DNA of 64,000 nt, from the NCBI RefSeq assembly GCF_003337215.1, contig NZ_QPIG01000001.1, forward strand, positions 744,001 through 808,000, in the 5' to 3' direction. The position numbers were made by a program, and so were the translations under genes. The notes under the pieces are model-generated. The model was not told where the DNA came from, did no database searches, and worked only from the letters and a program-made list of their open reading frames with translations. This document shows, one piece after another, positions 42,201 to 49,653 of this stretch. The DNA comes from Oceanihabitans sediminis (GTDB lineage Bacteria > Bacteroidota > Bacteroidia > Flavobacteriales > Flavobacteriaceae). Each line of letters begins with the position of its first letter. Position 1 is the stretch's first letter.

Positions 42201-44392
42201 GCAAGTTGTGCGTTGGTTATTGTGAGGGAGTTGTTATCTGTTCCAATATTAGACCAGGTTCCACCTCCATCGGTAGATACTTGCCATTGATAATTGGCTC
42301 CGTTAGCGCTTGTTACAGAAAAGGTAGCAGAACCTCCAACGCCAGCGGAAATATCATTTGGATTGGTATCAATAATAGGTGCGGAGGAGCTTACAAAAAC
42401 CGAATAAGGTCCCACTTCATCATTCGACCAGCATCCTTCTACGTTTTCATAGGCTCTAACGTAATAGTCTCCTGAAGTTGTAACGGTTAAGTTGCTTGCC
42501 GCGTCGTTGGTTTGCGACTCTCCTAGGGAGCTATTTTGCCAATAATAGGTAACATTAGATGGGGCAGTACCAGAAAAGTTTAGAGAAGTACTAGCGGCAC
42601 AAACAGGAGTAGCTCCAGTAATAGTTCCCGTAGGGTCTGCAGGAGGAGTACATGGGGTGTCACAATGAAATTCTATGTCATCAATATATACAGTTCCATT
42701 TGTTCTGTAAAACTGTATTATTGTATTTGAAGTTGTATTTATTGTTGCTGTATATTGATTAAATGAAGTAGATAATGTAAATGGAGATTCGGGAGCTGCA
42801 TTCCAATTTGCGCCATTATCTGTGGAGTAATTAACTTGAACTCTACTTGAAGAAGTACTTCCAGCTGCCCAAAAGGTAATAGACTGAACATTTGCTACTT
42901 CAGGAGATGTAATGTTAGAGCCAGTTTGTGATCTTATTTGACAACTATAAGATCCAGTATGGCTATTATTACCTCTTATAACTTGGGTACCAGACCAGGT
43001 ACCTGAGGATAAAGGCCATGAGCCATTTTGATATGATGTAGGCAATCCGCTTTCAAATTTTTCTTCTAAACAAGGTGCCGTATACACTGCGAAGGTTACA
43101 CTAATGGTGTGTGCCTGTGTTATATTATTAAAGTCATAAGAGGTAACTGCCCCCACAGATACGCCATCTACCAAAACATCTGCTACTGCGTAGCCAGTAT
43201 CTGCTGTGATGCTGTAGCTTTGGTTGTCTCTACAATTAAGAGTTGTAGTTCCTGTAGGTGTTATGGTACCGTTAGGTCCAGCAGTTGCTGTAATATCGTA
43301 TGTGTGTTGCGTGTAAACGGCAGTAACGGTATGATCTGCTGTAACATTAGTAAAAGTGTATGGGTTGGCGCTACCAGCAGCCGTGCCATCAACGACCCAA
43401 TGACTAAAAGTATGACAAGCATCTGGTGTTGCGGTAAAGGATTGGTTAGCTCCAGTATTTATAGTGGTTGTTCCAGGTGTTATAGTTCCTCCTGTGGCTT
43501 GTATAACGGTTATTGTTTCTGTGGTAGGCAGTACCTCTCCACTAACATTGATAGTGGGTGTTGTGCCTATTCCAGGAGTGGCATTACTAATAGTTAAGGT
43601 ACCACTGTAAGTATTTATAGCTAAGCCGGCAACTAAGCGTGTGTAAATGGTTGTTGTGCCATTAAGCGATCCTGCGGGTACGGCAACAGAGTTAGCGTAG
43701 CCACCAACTTCCGTTAGTGATACCTCAAAATTGGTAGAGTTAGAAGTTATAGTGGTTCCTGCCACCAATAAGGTTCCTGTTACATTAAAACTTTGTGCTG
43801 CTGAAGGCCCTGAACCAACAGTGTAATCTAAATTTGTTAATGTGGTTGGTGTAGCTGTTATGGTTGGAGTTTGAACCGTTAGTTTAAATAAAGACAAATC
43901 TCTTTGACTACCAGTATAGCAAGCAAACCTTGGGGCACTAGAGTTATATTGCAAATCTCTACTCGTTATTGAAACATTTGAAAAAATAAAGGATCCTCCG
44001 GAATATGTAATGTTCCACCTTTGATTATTTGTTGCAACATTGTCAACAATTTGTACATTATTAGAACTTCCGGTGTAAGAAATATATTTAGAAGTATCTT
44101 CATTGTAAATGGTTCTTCCTGAGCCGTTAGTTTCAATTTTCCACACAATAGTACCTGTAGGGTCAGTAATTGTAGAGCTTATAGGGTTAATCGGTGTACG
44201 CTCTAGAAACGTTCCAGTATGGAAGTTATTCATAGCATACTTTTCTTCGCTTTCAGCAATTACATAATATCCATCTGTTAACTCAGCTAAAGAATTGATT
44301 TTAGTAAAGGTTCCAGTACCAGAGTATTGCCCAAAGCTAGACAAGCTAAAGCCTAGGAAAGCTAAAAATATTAGTGCGTACTTCTTCATCAT
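39269..44392 (-). CDS. Giant multidomain type IX-secreted surface protein
   Basis: 1707 residues. A signal peptide (1-21) opens it. A trefoil/lectin-like N-terminal domain (about 25-172) has repeated W-K-I-E, K-Y-I-S-Y, R-W-N-I-T-Y. An Ig-like domain follows (175-288). Two InlB/bacterial-repeat units carry W-V-V-D-G and A-V-Y endings (about 295-361 and 365-437). A MAM/carbohydrate-binding-like domain covers about 441-577, with two Ig/PKD-like units near 583-670 and 672-757. A lamin-tail-like domain begins around 762 and runs to about 1010. A long beta region with W-F-N-C-A-N-W-E-G follows, and a type A sorting domain lies at about 1623-1707, ending I-S-K-K-A-V-K-R. Exported by the type IX system and surface-bound or released; likely adhesin-like. 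It is by far the longest complete gene here. Confidence 0.85.
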   Translation of the reverse strand: MMKKYALIFLAFLGFSLSSFGQYSGTGTFTKINSLAELTDGYYVIAESEEKYAMNNFHTGTFLERTPINPISSTITDPTGTIVWKIETNGSGRTIYNEDTSKYISYTGSSNNVQIVDNVATNNQRWNITYSGGSFIFSNVSITSRDLQYNSSAPRFACYTGSQRDLSLFKLTVQTPTITATPTTLTNLDYTVGSGPSAAQSFNVTGTLLVAGTTITSNSTNFEVSLTEVGGYANSVAVPAGSLNGTTTIYTRLVAGLAINTYSGTLTISNATPGIGTTPTINVSGEVLPTTETITVIQATGGTITPGTTTINTGANQSFTATPDACHTFSHWVVDGTAAGSANPYTFTNVTADHTVTAVYTQHTYDITATAGPNGTITPTGTTTLNCRDNQSYSITADTGYAVADVLVDGVSVGAVTSYDFNNITQAHTISVTFAVYTAPCLEEKFESGLPTSYQNGSWPLSSGTWSGTQVIRGNNSHTGSYSCQIRSQTGSNITSPEVANVQSITFWAAGSTSSSRVQVNYSTDNGANWNAAPESPFTLSTSFNQYTATINTTSNTIIQFYRTNGTVYIDDIEFHCDTPCTPPADPTGTITGATPVCAASTSLNFSGTAPSNVTYYWQNSSLGESQTNDAASNLTVTTSGDYYVRAYENVEGCWSNDEVGPYSVFVSSSAPIIDTNPNDISAGVGGSATFSVTSANGANYQWQVSTDGGGTWSNIGTDNNSLTITNAQLADNGNLYQVIVTNACGSTTSSTATLTVTTSTIFSPGELIFVGYDGQINGSGANDEFLLATLVDITPGTEFSLVNSRYEAGAPANVRTQKWGGGSNDPSEEPFETKIQYNGTSTIPAGSVLRFNVTTTNAFLVYAYVTIGTTSTDRTAEFSANVTFPGSHANISTSGDDQLYLMQGDFTFDGTTDANEANYYFSGTLLHGITIGTPWVPLSSACSGVNGSTGRQSRLPAELRCFNVVSENSIRGYYENDKEHGLATLREIVNSVSDVAGNWNLTGYNFDPTDNTAASGGKTFNINPSNPVGQWVGDVDNNWFNCANWEGLAVPKSNTNVQIDATSLNNAVIDHTANYSNEFNDIAYTNNITISGNSVVLEGDANNVLEVHGNLILDSAGTLDMDDNNNTTPDGQLFLYGNWTNNIGEAAFNEGNGTVIFTGNNPQIINNVTPIGTEEFYNVILNNDFNTNVSNNLFMHGNLTVNSGFTATVDSNDYIHVHHSLNNNGTFNILDSGSLIQVDDAGVNTGNISMLRNTQIRRLDYVYWSSPVSGFNVNNISPGSPTNLIFKWGPTDTNANGTQGNWINAAGEIMEPGLGYIVRGPNSYNNTAALYTAEFNNGVPFNGLISRNVSRGTNPTNEDDDWNLLGNPYPSAINALEFLNNTANTAALDGFVNIWTHGTLPSSAIPDPFYEDFVYNYTSNDYITYNGTGTTSGPSGFNGYIAAGQSFMVNMNNGPATTLPIEFRNNMRDKSYDNTQFYRNGSIEKHRIWLDLAPENQPASRILVGYVENATQERDRLYDAITDTQNFYSLINNERFVIQGRALPFQDTDVVPIGVKIASPGNYTFAIAYVDGLFETENQNIYIKDKHLGYIHNISNAPYSFSIEAGEFNDRFEIVYRENALSTEENELNTGLTIIELQDGDVQFQVSNNVEIKNVKIYDVLGRLLYNLQGNSSTEVYNLNKLSQSTYIAKITLSNGIVISKKAVKR

Positions 44393-44468
44393 AAGGGAGG
44401 GTTTTTGGATTAATTCAAAAACAAGTCTATAAATATAGCGAAAATATATATATGTGGTTGTTTGAGAG

Positions 44469-44501
44469 TTGATTAAACATTAACAAATTGTTATTATCTT
44501 G
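44469..44501 (+). promoter_or_regulatory. Candidate recX promoter, TTG-N23-TATCTTG
   Basis: TTG at 44469-44471 and TATCTTG at 44495-44501, one T short of the usual box. The ATG at 44507 lies only 6 bases after the box, so the transcript would be nearly leaderless. Confidence 0.4.
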
Positions 44502-44506
44502 CGGGT

Positions 44507-44977
44507 ATGAATTCTGTTAAAACCTATACTTTAGAGGAAGCTAAGCGAATGCTAGAAAATTACTGTGCTTATCAAGAACGCTGCCATAAGGAGGTTGTTG
44601 ATAAACTGCAGAAAATGCGCATGATACCCGAGGCTATTGATATTGTTGTTGTGCATTTGCTGCAACACAATTTTTTAAATGAAGAGCGTTTTGCAAAGGC
44701 TTTTGTTCGTGGCAAGTTTCGAATGAAGCACTGGGGGAAACAAAGAATTACCTTGGAGTTAAGGAGAAAAGACATTAGTAAGACGATTATTAGTATCGCG
44801 CTAAAAGAAATAGAACCGGCCGAATATTTAGAAAGTTTTCATGCTCTAGCAGAAAAAAAAGCAGCTACTATAAAAGAAAGCAATCCGTTTAAGAAAAAGA
44901 AAAAACTTGCCGACTTCCTGCTTTATCGAGGTTGGGAAAGTCATTTGGTTTACGATAAAGTGAATGCCTTGTTTTAA
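44507..44977 (+). CDS. recX: RecX regulatory protein
   Basis: 156 residues. RecX repeats are visible: C-A-Y-Q-E-R-C-H-K-E-V (about 20-30), L-N-E-E-R-F-A-K-A-F-V-R-G-K (about 55-68) and H-W-G-K-Q-R-I-T-L-E-L-R-R-K-D (about 76-90), followed by Y-R-G-W at about 143-146. RecX binds RecA filaments and limits recombinase activity. No recA lies in the window. A divergent region separates it from the giant gene, and a possible promoter sits directly before its ATG. The start fits the usual M-x-x-x-K-T-Y-T-x-E-E-A opening. Confidence 0.9.
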   Translation: MNSVKTYTLEEAKRMLENYCAYQERCHKEVVDKLQKMRMIPEAIDIVVVHLLQHNFLNEERFAKAFVRGKFRMKHWGKQRITLELRRKDISKTIISIALKEIEPAEYLESFHALAEKKAATIKESNPFKKKKKLADFLLYRGWESHLVYDKVNALF

Positions 44978-45055
44978 ATTACTTAAAAGCAAAGTATAGG
45001 TATTTCTCTTTTCTATTTAAAAATACAGAGCGTATTTTTCCTTTCATTTATGGCA

Positions 45056-45102
45056 TAAAAAAAGCTGATTTTCTATTCCTTAGTAGGATAGAAAATCAGC
45101 TT
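45056..45102 (-). terminator. Terminator for the small beta-barrel gene
   Basis: A stem of about 15 bp (AAGCTGATTTTCTAT / ATAGAAAATCAGCTT) extended by CCT/AGG past one bulged T, with loop TAGT. The minus strand has a run of U after it, 23 bases from the stop at 45125. Confidence 0.85.
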
Positions 45103-45124
45103 GAATATTATTTAGTATTTCCTC

Positions 45125-45655
45125 TTATAGATTAAATACTACTCCTGCATTTACCGTAAATTGGTTATGAATTTTCTCTGCTGCCGTTAGTTTATCTGTA
45201 TTATACTTAGCTATTGGTAGGTTTAACTCAGAGTATATTCCAAAACCGTTTGAAAAGAAATAACGTGCTCCAAGGTGGGAACCAAAGTTCTTTAGTCCTA
45301 GGTTTAATCCTGGGTATAGGTCAAAGTTTTCATCAATATTAAGAACGTTTCCAATATTAGCATTAAAACGCGCTTTTAAATCAAAACGATCTGTAAAGCT
45401 TGCTTTGTCTTGTACTTTTACACCAGCAACATACCTATCTTCTTTTAACTCACTTGGAATACCTAAAGCGTAAGAAGAAGTAAAACCAATAGACATATTC
45501 TCTCCTAAACCATAATCATAACTTACATTAATTCCGGTAGCATTATTTTGGAAATTTGCTCCGATTTGTACTTTTTGATCTCCGCTTCCAGAGAAAGATT
45601 GTGCGTGCATGAAACTCACACTAAACAATGCAATTGCTGCTAAAATATTTTTCAT
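45125..45655 (-). CDS. Small outer-membrane beta-barrel protein
   Basis: 176 residues. A signal peptide ends about M-H-A-Q-S (residue 20). The mature part shows alternating strands (Q-K-V-Q-I-G-A-N-F; L-G-L-K-N-F-G-S-H-L-G-A-R-Y-F) and ends V-N-A-G-V-V-F-N-L, the terminal hydrophobic strand of an 8- or 10-strand barrel. Family not identified; outer membrane placement is inferred. It has its own -7 box (45684-45691) overlapping the end of the cupin gene, so it is not simply the tail of the bioB unit. Confidence 0.75.
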   Translation of the reverse strand: MKNILAAIALFSVSFMHAQSFSGSGDQKVQIGANFQNNATGINVSYDYGLGENMSIGFTSSYALGIPSELKEDRYVAGVKVQDKASFTDRFDLKARFNANIGNVLNIDENFDLYPGLNLGLKNFGSHLGARYFFSNGFGIYSELNLPIAKYNTDKLTAAEKIHNQFTVNAGVVFNL

Positions 45656-45683
45656 TTTTATAGATTTAAAGTTTGGTAAAGTG

Positions 45684-45691
45684 CAAAATTA
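45684..45691 (-). promoter_or_regulatory. -7 box of the small beta-barrel gene
   Basis: TAATTTTG on the minus strand matches TAnnTTTG, 28 bases before the ATG, and overlaps the last codons of the cupin gene. Confidence 0.48.
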
Positions 45692-46552
45692 GCTAAAATT
45701 TTGATGCGTTCTAATTATTGCTTGTTTGTTTTTCCAGTCTATCCATTTTTGCCCTTTTATTCTTCGCATCAAATTGTCAAAATGCCTCATAATAACAATA
45801 TTGTAAATTGCTTTTCCTAGGTTTTTGGGGTTTCTTGCTATAGCTCGTAAGCTCATGGAGAAGCCTGGGGTGAGGTATTTCATATAGTGCCAATATCCTT
45901 CTGGCATATATAAAACTTCCCCGTGATTTAATTCGGTGATATATCCTTTTGCATGTTGCAATGCTGGCCATTTTTCAAAATCTGGATTCGAAAAATCAAT
46001 ATCTTCTCTAACGATTAAGGAATGCGGAATTTTATATAAATACTCATTCTGGTCTTGGTCGAATAAGATACATTGTTTTTTTCCTTCAAAATGAAAGTGA
46101 AAAATATTCGCCAAATCGATATCATAATGCATAAAGGTATGCGAATTTTTCCCTCCAAAGAACAACATAGGTAAGCCCTTCATTAGTTTTAATCCAAAAT
46201 CGGGATAAGAATAATCCTTTTGAAGCTGCGGTACTTCCTTTAAAATGTTCCAAAGAAAGATGCGGTATTTTGTAGGTTTCCGTTTTAGCAAATCTACATA
46301 GTCACTCATTTTCATGGTGGCATGGGCTTGGTTAAAACCATCTTTATAGTCTACCGGTCTATCGTCATATAAAGGAACTGTTTTATCACCAGCCACTTCC
46401 TTCATATAGTCTAAACTCCATTTGCTATACGCAGGCCAATCTTCTATAAACTGCTCTATCACCACGGGTTTTTGTGGCTTAAAGTAGTTTTTTATAAAGT
46501 CCTCTTTACTAATGTCTTTAACGCGAGGAATTTCTTTAAGATTCAGTTTCAA
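45689..46552 (-). CDS. Cupin-like/JmjC-domain putative 2-oxoglutarate-dependent oxygenase
   Basis: About 287 residues from a TTG at 46552. The longer in-frame start (TTG, 46576) overlaps the -7 box TAACTTTG, and no ATG occurs near the N-terminus, so TTG at 46552 (M-K-L-N-L-K-E-I-P-R-V) is the best choice. The cupin_8/JmjC fold shows H-Y-D (His142 and Asp144), a candidate third iron ligand at His222 in G-Y-W-H-Y-M, and K-K-Q-C-I-L-F-D. Such Fe(II) oxygenases hydroxylate proteins or small molecules. It lies 71 bases after bioB from this start. Whether it works with biotin metabolism is unknown. Confidence 0.78.
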   Translation of the reverse strand: MKLNLKEIPRVKDISKEDFIKNYFKPQKPVVIEQFIEDWPAYSKWSLDYMKEVAGDKTVPLYDDRPVDYKDGFNQAHATMKMSDYVDLLKRKPTKYRIFLWNILKEVPQLQKDYSYPDFGLKLMKGLPMLFFGGKNSHTFMHYDIDLANIFHFHFEGKKQCILFDQDQNEYLYKIPHSLIVREDIDFSNPDFEKWPALQHAKGYITELNHGEVLYMPEGYWHYMKYLTPGFSMSLRAIARNPKNLGKAIYNIVIMRHFDNLMRRIKGQKWIDWKNKQAIIRTHQNFS

Positions 46553-46573
46553 TATGGTAGATTTTAAAGGGTA

Positions 46574-46581
46574 CAAAGTTA
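46574..46581 (-). promoter_or_regulatory. -7 box of the cupin gene
   Basis: TAACTTTG on the minus strand matches TAnnTTTG. It overlaps the annotated TTG at 46576, which therefore is unlikely to be the start, and gives a leader of about 18 bases to TTG 46552. Confidence 0.5.
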
Positions 46582-46623
46582 CTAAAACCTAAGGACTTTA
46601 AAATCTTCCTAAGTATACTTTAA

Positions 46624-47718
46624 CTAGTTATGTGTTTTTCGGTTTTGTTTTGCTAACTCGTTGCGCTCTATTTTATGCCCTGGTCTTGTCCATTTTGGTT
46701 TTTCGCCTAAAGCTTCTAGTTTAGAATCGGCAGCTTCTACTGTTTGTGGTTGTACTTTTTTGGTAAAGGGTTTTTGTGGTGTTAAGCCTAGTGTTTCAAA
46801 CATTTTCATGTCCTGGTCTACATCAGGATTAGGCGTTGTTAAAAGTTTGTCGCCTGCAAATATGGAATTTGCCCCTGCAAAAAAGCAGATGGCTTGTCCT
46901 TCTCTAGACATTTGTGTTCTTCCTGCGCTTAATCGCACTTGTGTTTCTGGTAATACGATTCTGGTTGTCGCAACCATTCTAATCATGTCCCAAATCTCTA
47001 CAGGTTGTTGGTCCTCTAAAGGAGTACCTTCCACAGCTACTAAGGCGTTTATTGGAGTAGATTCTGGTTGCGGATTTAAAGTAGAAAGAGCTACTAGCAT
47101 TCCTGCGCGGTCTTTGATAGATTCTCCCATACCGATAATTCCACCCGAACAAACGGTAACATTGGTTTTACGCACGTTGTTTATGGTTTGTAAACGATCT
47201 TCAAAACCACGTGTTGAAATGACTTCTTTATAGTATTCTTCTGAAGAATCTAAATTGTGATTATAGGCGTATAATCCTGCTTCTGCTAGTCTTTTTGCTT
47301 GGTTTTCTGTAACCATCCCCAAGGTGCAGCAAACTTCCATATCCAGTTTATTAATGGTACGAACCATTTCTAAAACCTGGTCAAATTCTTCTCCGTCCTT
47401 TACATTTCTCCAAGCGGCACCCATGCAAACACGAGAACTACCTCCAGCTTTTGCACGTAGGGCTTGTGCTTTTACCTGCTGTATGGTCATTAAATCGTTT
47501 CCTTCTATATTGGTGTGGTAACGGGCTGCTTGTGGGCAATACCCACAGTCTTCGGAGCATCCGCCGGTTTTAATAGAAAGTAACGTACTGACTTGCACCG
47601 TATTTGGGTCATGGTGTAAGCGGTGCACAGAAGCTGCTTCGTAAAGCAGCTCCATCATTGGTTTATGGTATATATCTAGAATTTCTTCTGTGGTCCAGTT
47701 GTGTCTTATCTTGCTCAT
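46624..47718 (-). CDS. bioB: Biotin synthase
   Basis: 364 residues. The radical-SAM motif C-S-E-D-C-G-Y-C (C54, C58, C61) follows K-T-G-G, the BioB signature. A-W-R-N-V-K-D-G near residues 102-109 and the segment around N-H-N-L-D-S-S (about 154-160) hold the second Fe-S cluster region; the R-L-S-A-G-R segment is present. It inserts sulfur into dethiobiotin. The C-terminal 40 residues (A-D-S-K-L-E-A-L-G onward) are basic and longer than in E. coli. It follows the TonB receptor by 30 bases, so they are probably co-transcribed. No other bio gene is in the window. Confidence 0.95.
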   Translation of the reverse strand: MSKIRHNWTTEEILDIYHKPMMELLYEAASVHRLHHDPNTVQVSTLLSIKTGGCSEDCGYCPQAARYHTNIEGNDLMTIQQVKAQALRAKAGGSSRVCMGAAWRNVKDGEEFDQVLEMVRTINKLDMEVCCTLGMVTENQAKRLAEAGLYAYNHNLDSSEEYYKEVISTRGFEDRLQTINNVRKTNVTVCSGGIIGMGESIKDRAGMLVALSTLNPQPESTPINALVAVEGTPLEDQQPVEIWDMIRMVATTRIVLPETQVRLSAGRTQMSREGQAICFFAGANSIFAGDKLLTTPNPDVDQDMKMFETLGLTPQKPFTKKVQPQTVEAADSKLEALGEKPKWTRPGHKIERNELAKQNRKTHN

Positions 47719-47748
47719 GGAGAATATGGAATTGGTGGTGTTAGCGGT

Positions 47749-49563
47749 TTATTTGAAAAGGTATTTCACTCCAAATAATACGTTTCCTTTTGGCATTGGC
47801 ACCAGGTTGGTTTCGGTATATTCTGTATTGAAAATATTGTTTGCTGTAACTGAAAGTTCTAGAGATTTCATAGTGTAATTTACACTAGCATCTACCACAG
47901 CATAGCTTTCTCCTGAAGCTCTTTCGGCATATTTATAAATAATATTATGAGAAAGGTTTTTGATAAACTGTGTTTGTAATGCGGCAGTTGCATGGTGCTT
48001 TAATGAGTTGATAGCATATTTAGAAAAGTTGTTTACTTCTTCTAAATCATCCTCTAAAAAGGTGTAACCTGCTTTTATTTGTTGCTTAAACCCAGCTATA
48101 TTGAATTTGTAAGAGGTGTTTAATTCTATTCCTTTTGTATTTAAATCTCTAAGGTTTCTTGCTTCCCATAAATCTGCTTCGTTTTCTTTTACGTAGTCGA
48201 TTAATTTTTTAGAATCTCTGTTGAAAACAGCCAGTGAAGCATTAAATCTTCCGGTATTGTATTTTACTCCTAGTTCTTCTGCAATAGCTTCTTCTGGATC
48301 TAAATTCTCATTTCCTAGGGTAGTAGGATCGCTGTAATATAAGTCGGTATAAGTAGGGATTCTGTAGGTATATCCTATGTTTCCGTAGATTTTTAAATCT
48401 TCATTTAATTTATATCCGATGTCTAAACCAGGGAAGGCATGAAATTTAAAATCTGAGAAATAGTTTACAGCAACTCCCGGTGTGATGTCTAATTTATCCT
48501 GAGCTAGTTTGAATCGGTGTTCTAAAAACAGGGTTGTCATAAAACGATTTCTAGACCCTAGATTATTACTAGACAAATATACTTTTGCGATATCTACCCC
48601 AAAACCAGTAAGCCCCATTTTAGAAGTATAGGAAGCATCTAGAGAAGCTCCAACCTTATTGGTTTGGTGTAAGTTTCTGTAAACAGCAGGGTTTTCTCTT
48701 ATAAAAACATAGATATCTTGGTTTCTTTTCCAATATATTTTTGGTCTAAGCGTCAGGTTTTCGTTTCTTATTTCTGTGGAAACTCCAACTAAACTAGCCT
48801 GTGTTTCTTCGTATTGGTTGATTGCTGAAGGATTTGAGTAAAAGCCATTAGCTCCAAATTTTCTTTCTTGAAAAGAAGCAATTAGGTTGATGGGGCTGTG
48901 GTTTGTATTGAAGGCGCTCTTGATGAAATAATTCTGATTGTCATAATCTGTATTATATCTATATCCTTCTGAGGTGTTTCTTGAAACTTGCACGATATGT
49001 GAAGAATTTTCAAACTGGCTAGCCACTAAAACCGAACCATGCAGTTGTCCGAAGGATCCCGCTTGTGCGTTTATGGAAACTTGGTCTTGGGTATTCTTTT
49101 TTGTTACGATGTTAACAGCTCCTGTAAAAGCGTTTTGTCCAAAAACTCTTGCAGCAGGACCTTTAATGACTTCTACGCGCTCGATAAGTTCTAAAGGAAG
49201 TGCCATGTTCATGGTGTGGTGTCCGGTTTGCGCGTCTTCCACTTTTATTCCGTCAATTAATAATAAGGTTTGATCAAATCCACCGCCACGAATGTATAAA
49301 TCGGCTTGCATGCCGTCTGCTCCTCTACGTCTAATGTCTATTCCCGCCATCTGTTGTAGTAAGTCAGCTACATTGTTTGCGGCACTTTTTTCGATATCTG
49401 CTTTTGTAATTACGGTTATGGTTCTAGAATTTTCAGAAAAAGGTAAATCGATTCTAGTTGAGGTTATAACTACAGAATCTAGAAGTTGTTCTTGCTCTAA
49501 ATTTTGCGCCTGTGTTGCTATGGAAAACATGGCAAGTAAAAGAAATACTGGTATACATTTCAT
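47749..49563 (-). CDS. TonB-dependent receptor (BtuB-like) linked to bioB
   Basis: 604 residues, small for a receptor and of BtuB/vitamin class. A signal peptide (to about T-Q-A-Q, residue 20) is followed by a TonB-box-like region (Q-L-L-D-S-V-V-I-T-S-T-R). The plug has Q-Q-M-A-G-I-D-I-R-R-R and R-G-G-G-F-D-Q-T-L-L-L-I-D-G-I (about 68-110), then a barrel ending V-K-Y-L-F-K. Direct proximity to bioB suggests uptake of biotin or a precursor, or of an iron or cobalt source used with it, but this is inference. The promoter (TAATTTCG, 49593-49600) faces the MocR gene, so that regulator may act here. Confidence 0.88.
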   Translation of the reverse strand: MKCIPVFLLLAMFSIATQAQNLEQEQLLDSVVITSTRIDLPFSENSRTITVITKADIEKSAANNVADLLQQMAGIDIRRRGADGMQADLYIRGGGFDQTLLLIDGIKVEDAQTGHHTMNMALPLELIERVEVIKGPAARVFGQNAFTGAVNIVTKKNTQDQVSINAQAGSFGQLHGSVLVASQFENSSHIVQVSRNTSEGYRYNTDYDNQNYFIKSAFNTNHSPINLIASFQERKFGANGFYSNPSAINQYEETQASLVGVSTEIRNENLTLRPKIYWKRNQDIYVFIRENPAVYRNLHQTNKVGASLDASYTSKMGLTGFGVDIAKVYLSSNNLGSRNRFMTTLFLEHRFKLAQDKLDITPGVAVNYFSDFKFHAFPGLDIGYKLNEDLKIYGNIGYTYRIPTYTDLYYSDPTTLGNENLDPEEAIAEELGVKYNTGRFNASLAVFNRDSKKLIDYVKENEADLWEARNLRDLNTKGIELNTSYKFNIAGFKQQIKAGYTFLEDDLEEVNNFSKYAINSLKHHATAALQTQFIKNLSHNIIYKYAERASGESYAVVDASVNYTMKSLELSVTANNIFNTEYTETNLVPMPKGNVLFGVKYLFK

Positions 49564-49577
49564 AATAAGATAATTTC

Positions 49578-49653
49578 TTGTTTTTTGAGCGGCGAAATTA
49601 CTACCTTTCCGGATTACTAAAGTGGTCCAGTTTTAAAATGATAAATAGTCCGG
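49578..49653. promoter_or_regulatory. Divergent promoter/operator region of the TonB-bioB unit and mocR
   Basis: Plus promoter: TTG at 49578-49580, N21, TACCTTTC at 49602-49609. Minus promoter: TAATTTCG at 49600-49593 with TTT 18 bases upstream. Candidate operators: AAAGTGGTCCA (49619-49629), and a direct repeat TGGTCCAG (49623-49630) with TAGTCCGG (49646-49653), 23 bp apart. ATTACTA is repeated at 49597-49603 and 49613-49619. MocR regulators characteristically bind direct repeats. Confidence 0.45.

Noticed and set aside
43109-43597. 162-residue plus-strand ORF rich in Cys and Ser opposite the giant type IX gene
   Set aside because: It is the antisense of a Thr/Gly/Ala-rich region; the sense gene has clear domain structure and a proper signal peptide and sorting domain.
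46661-47233. 190-residue plus-strand ORF opposite bioB
   Set aside because: Antisense shadow; bioB has its radical-SAM motif and full length on the minus strand.
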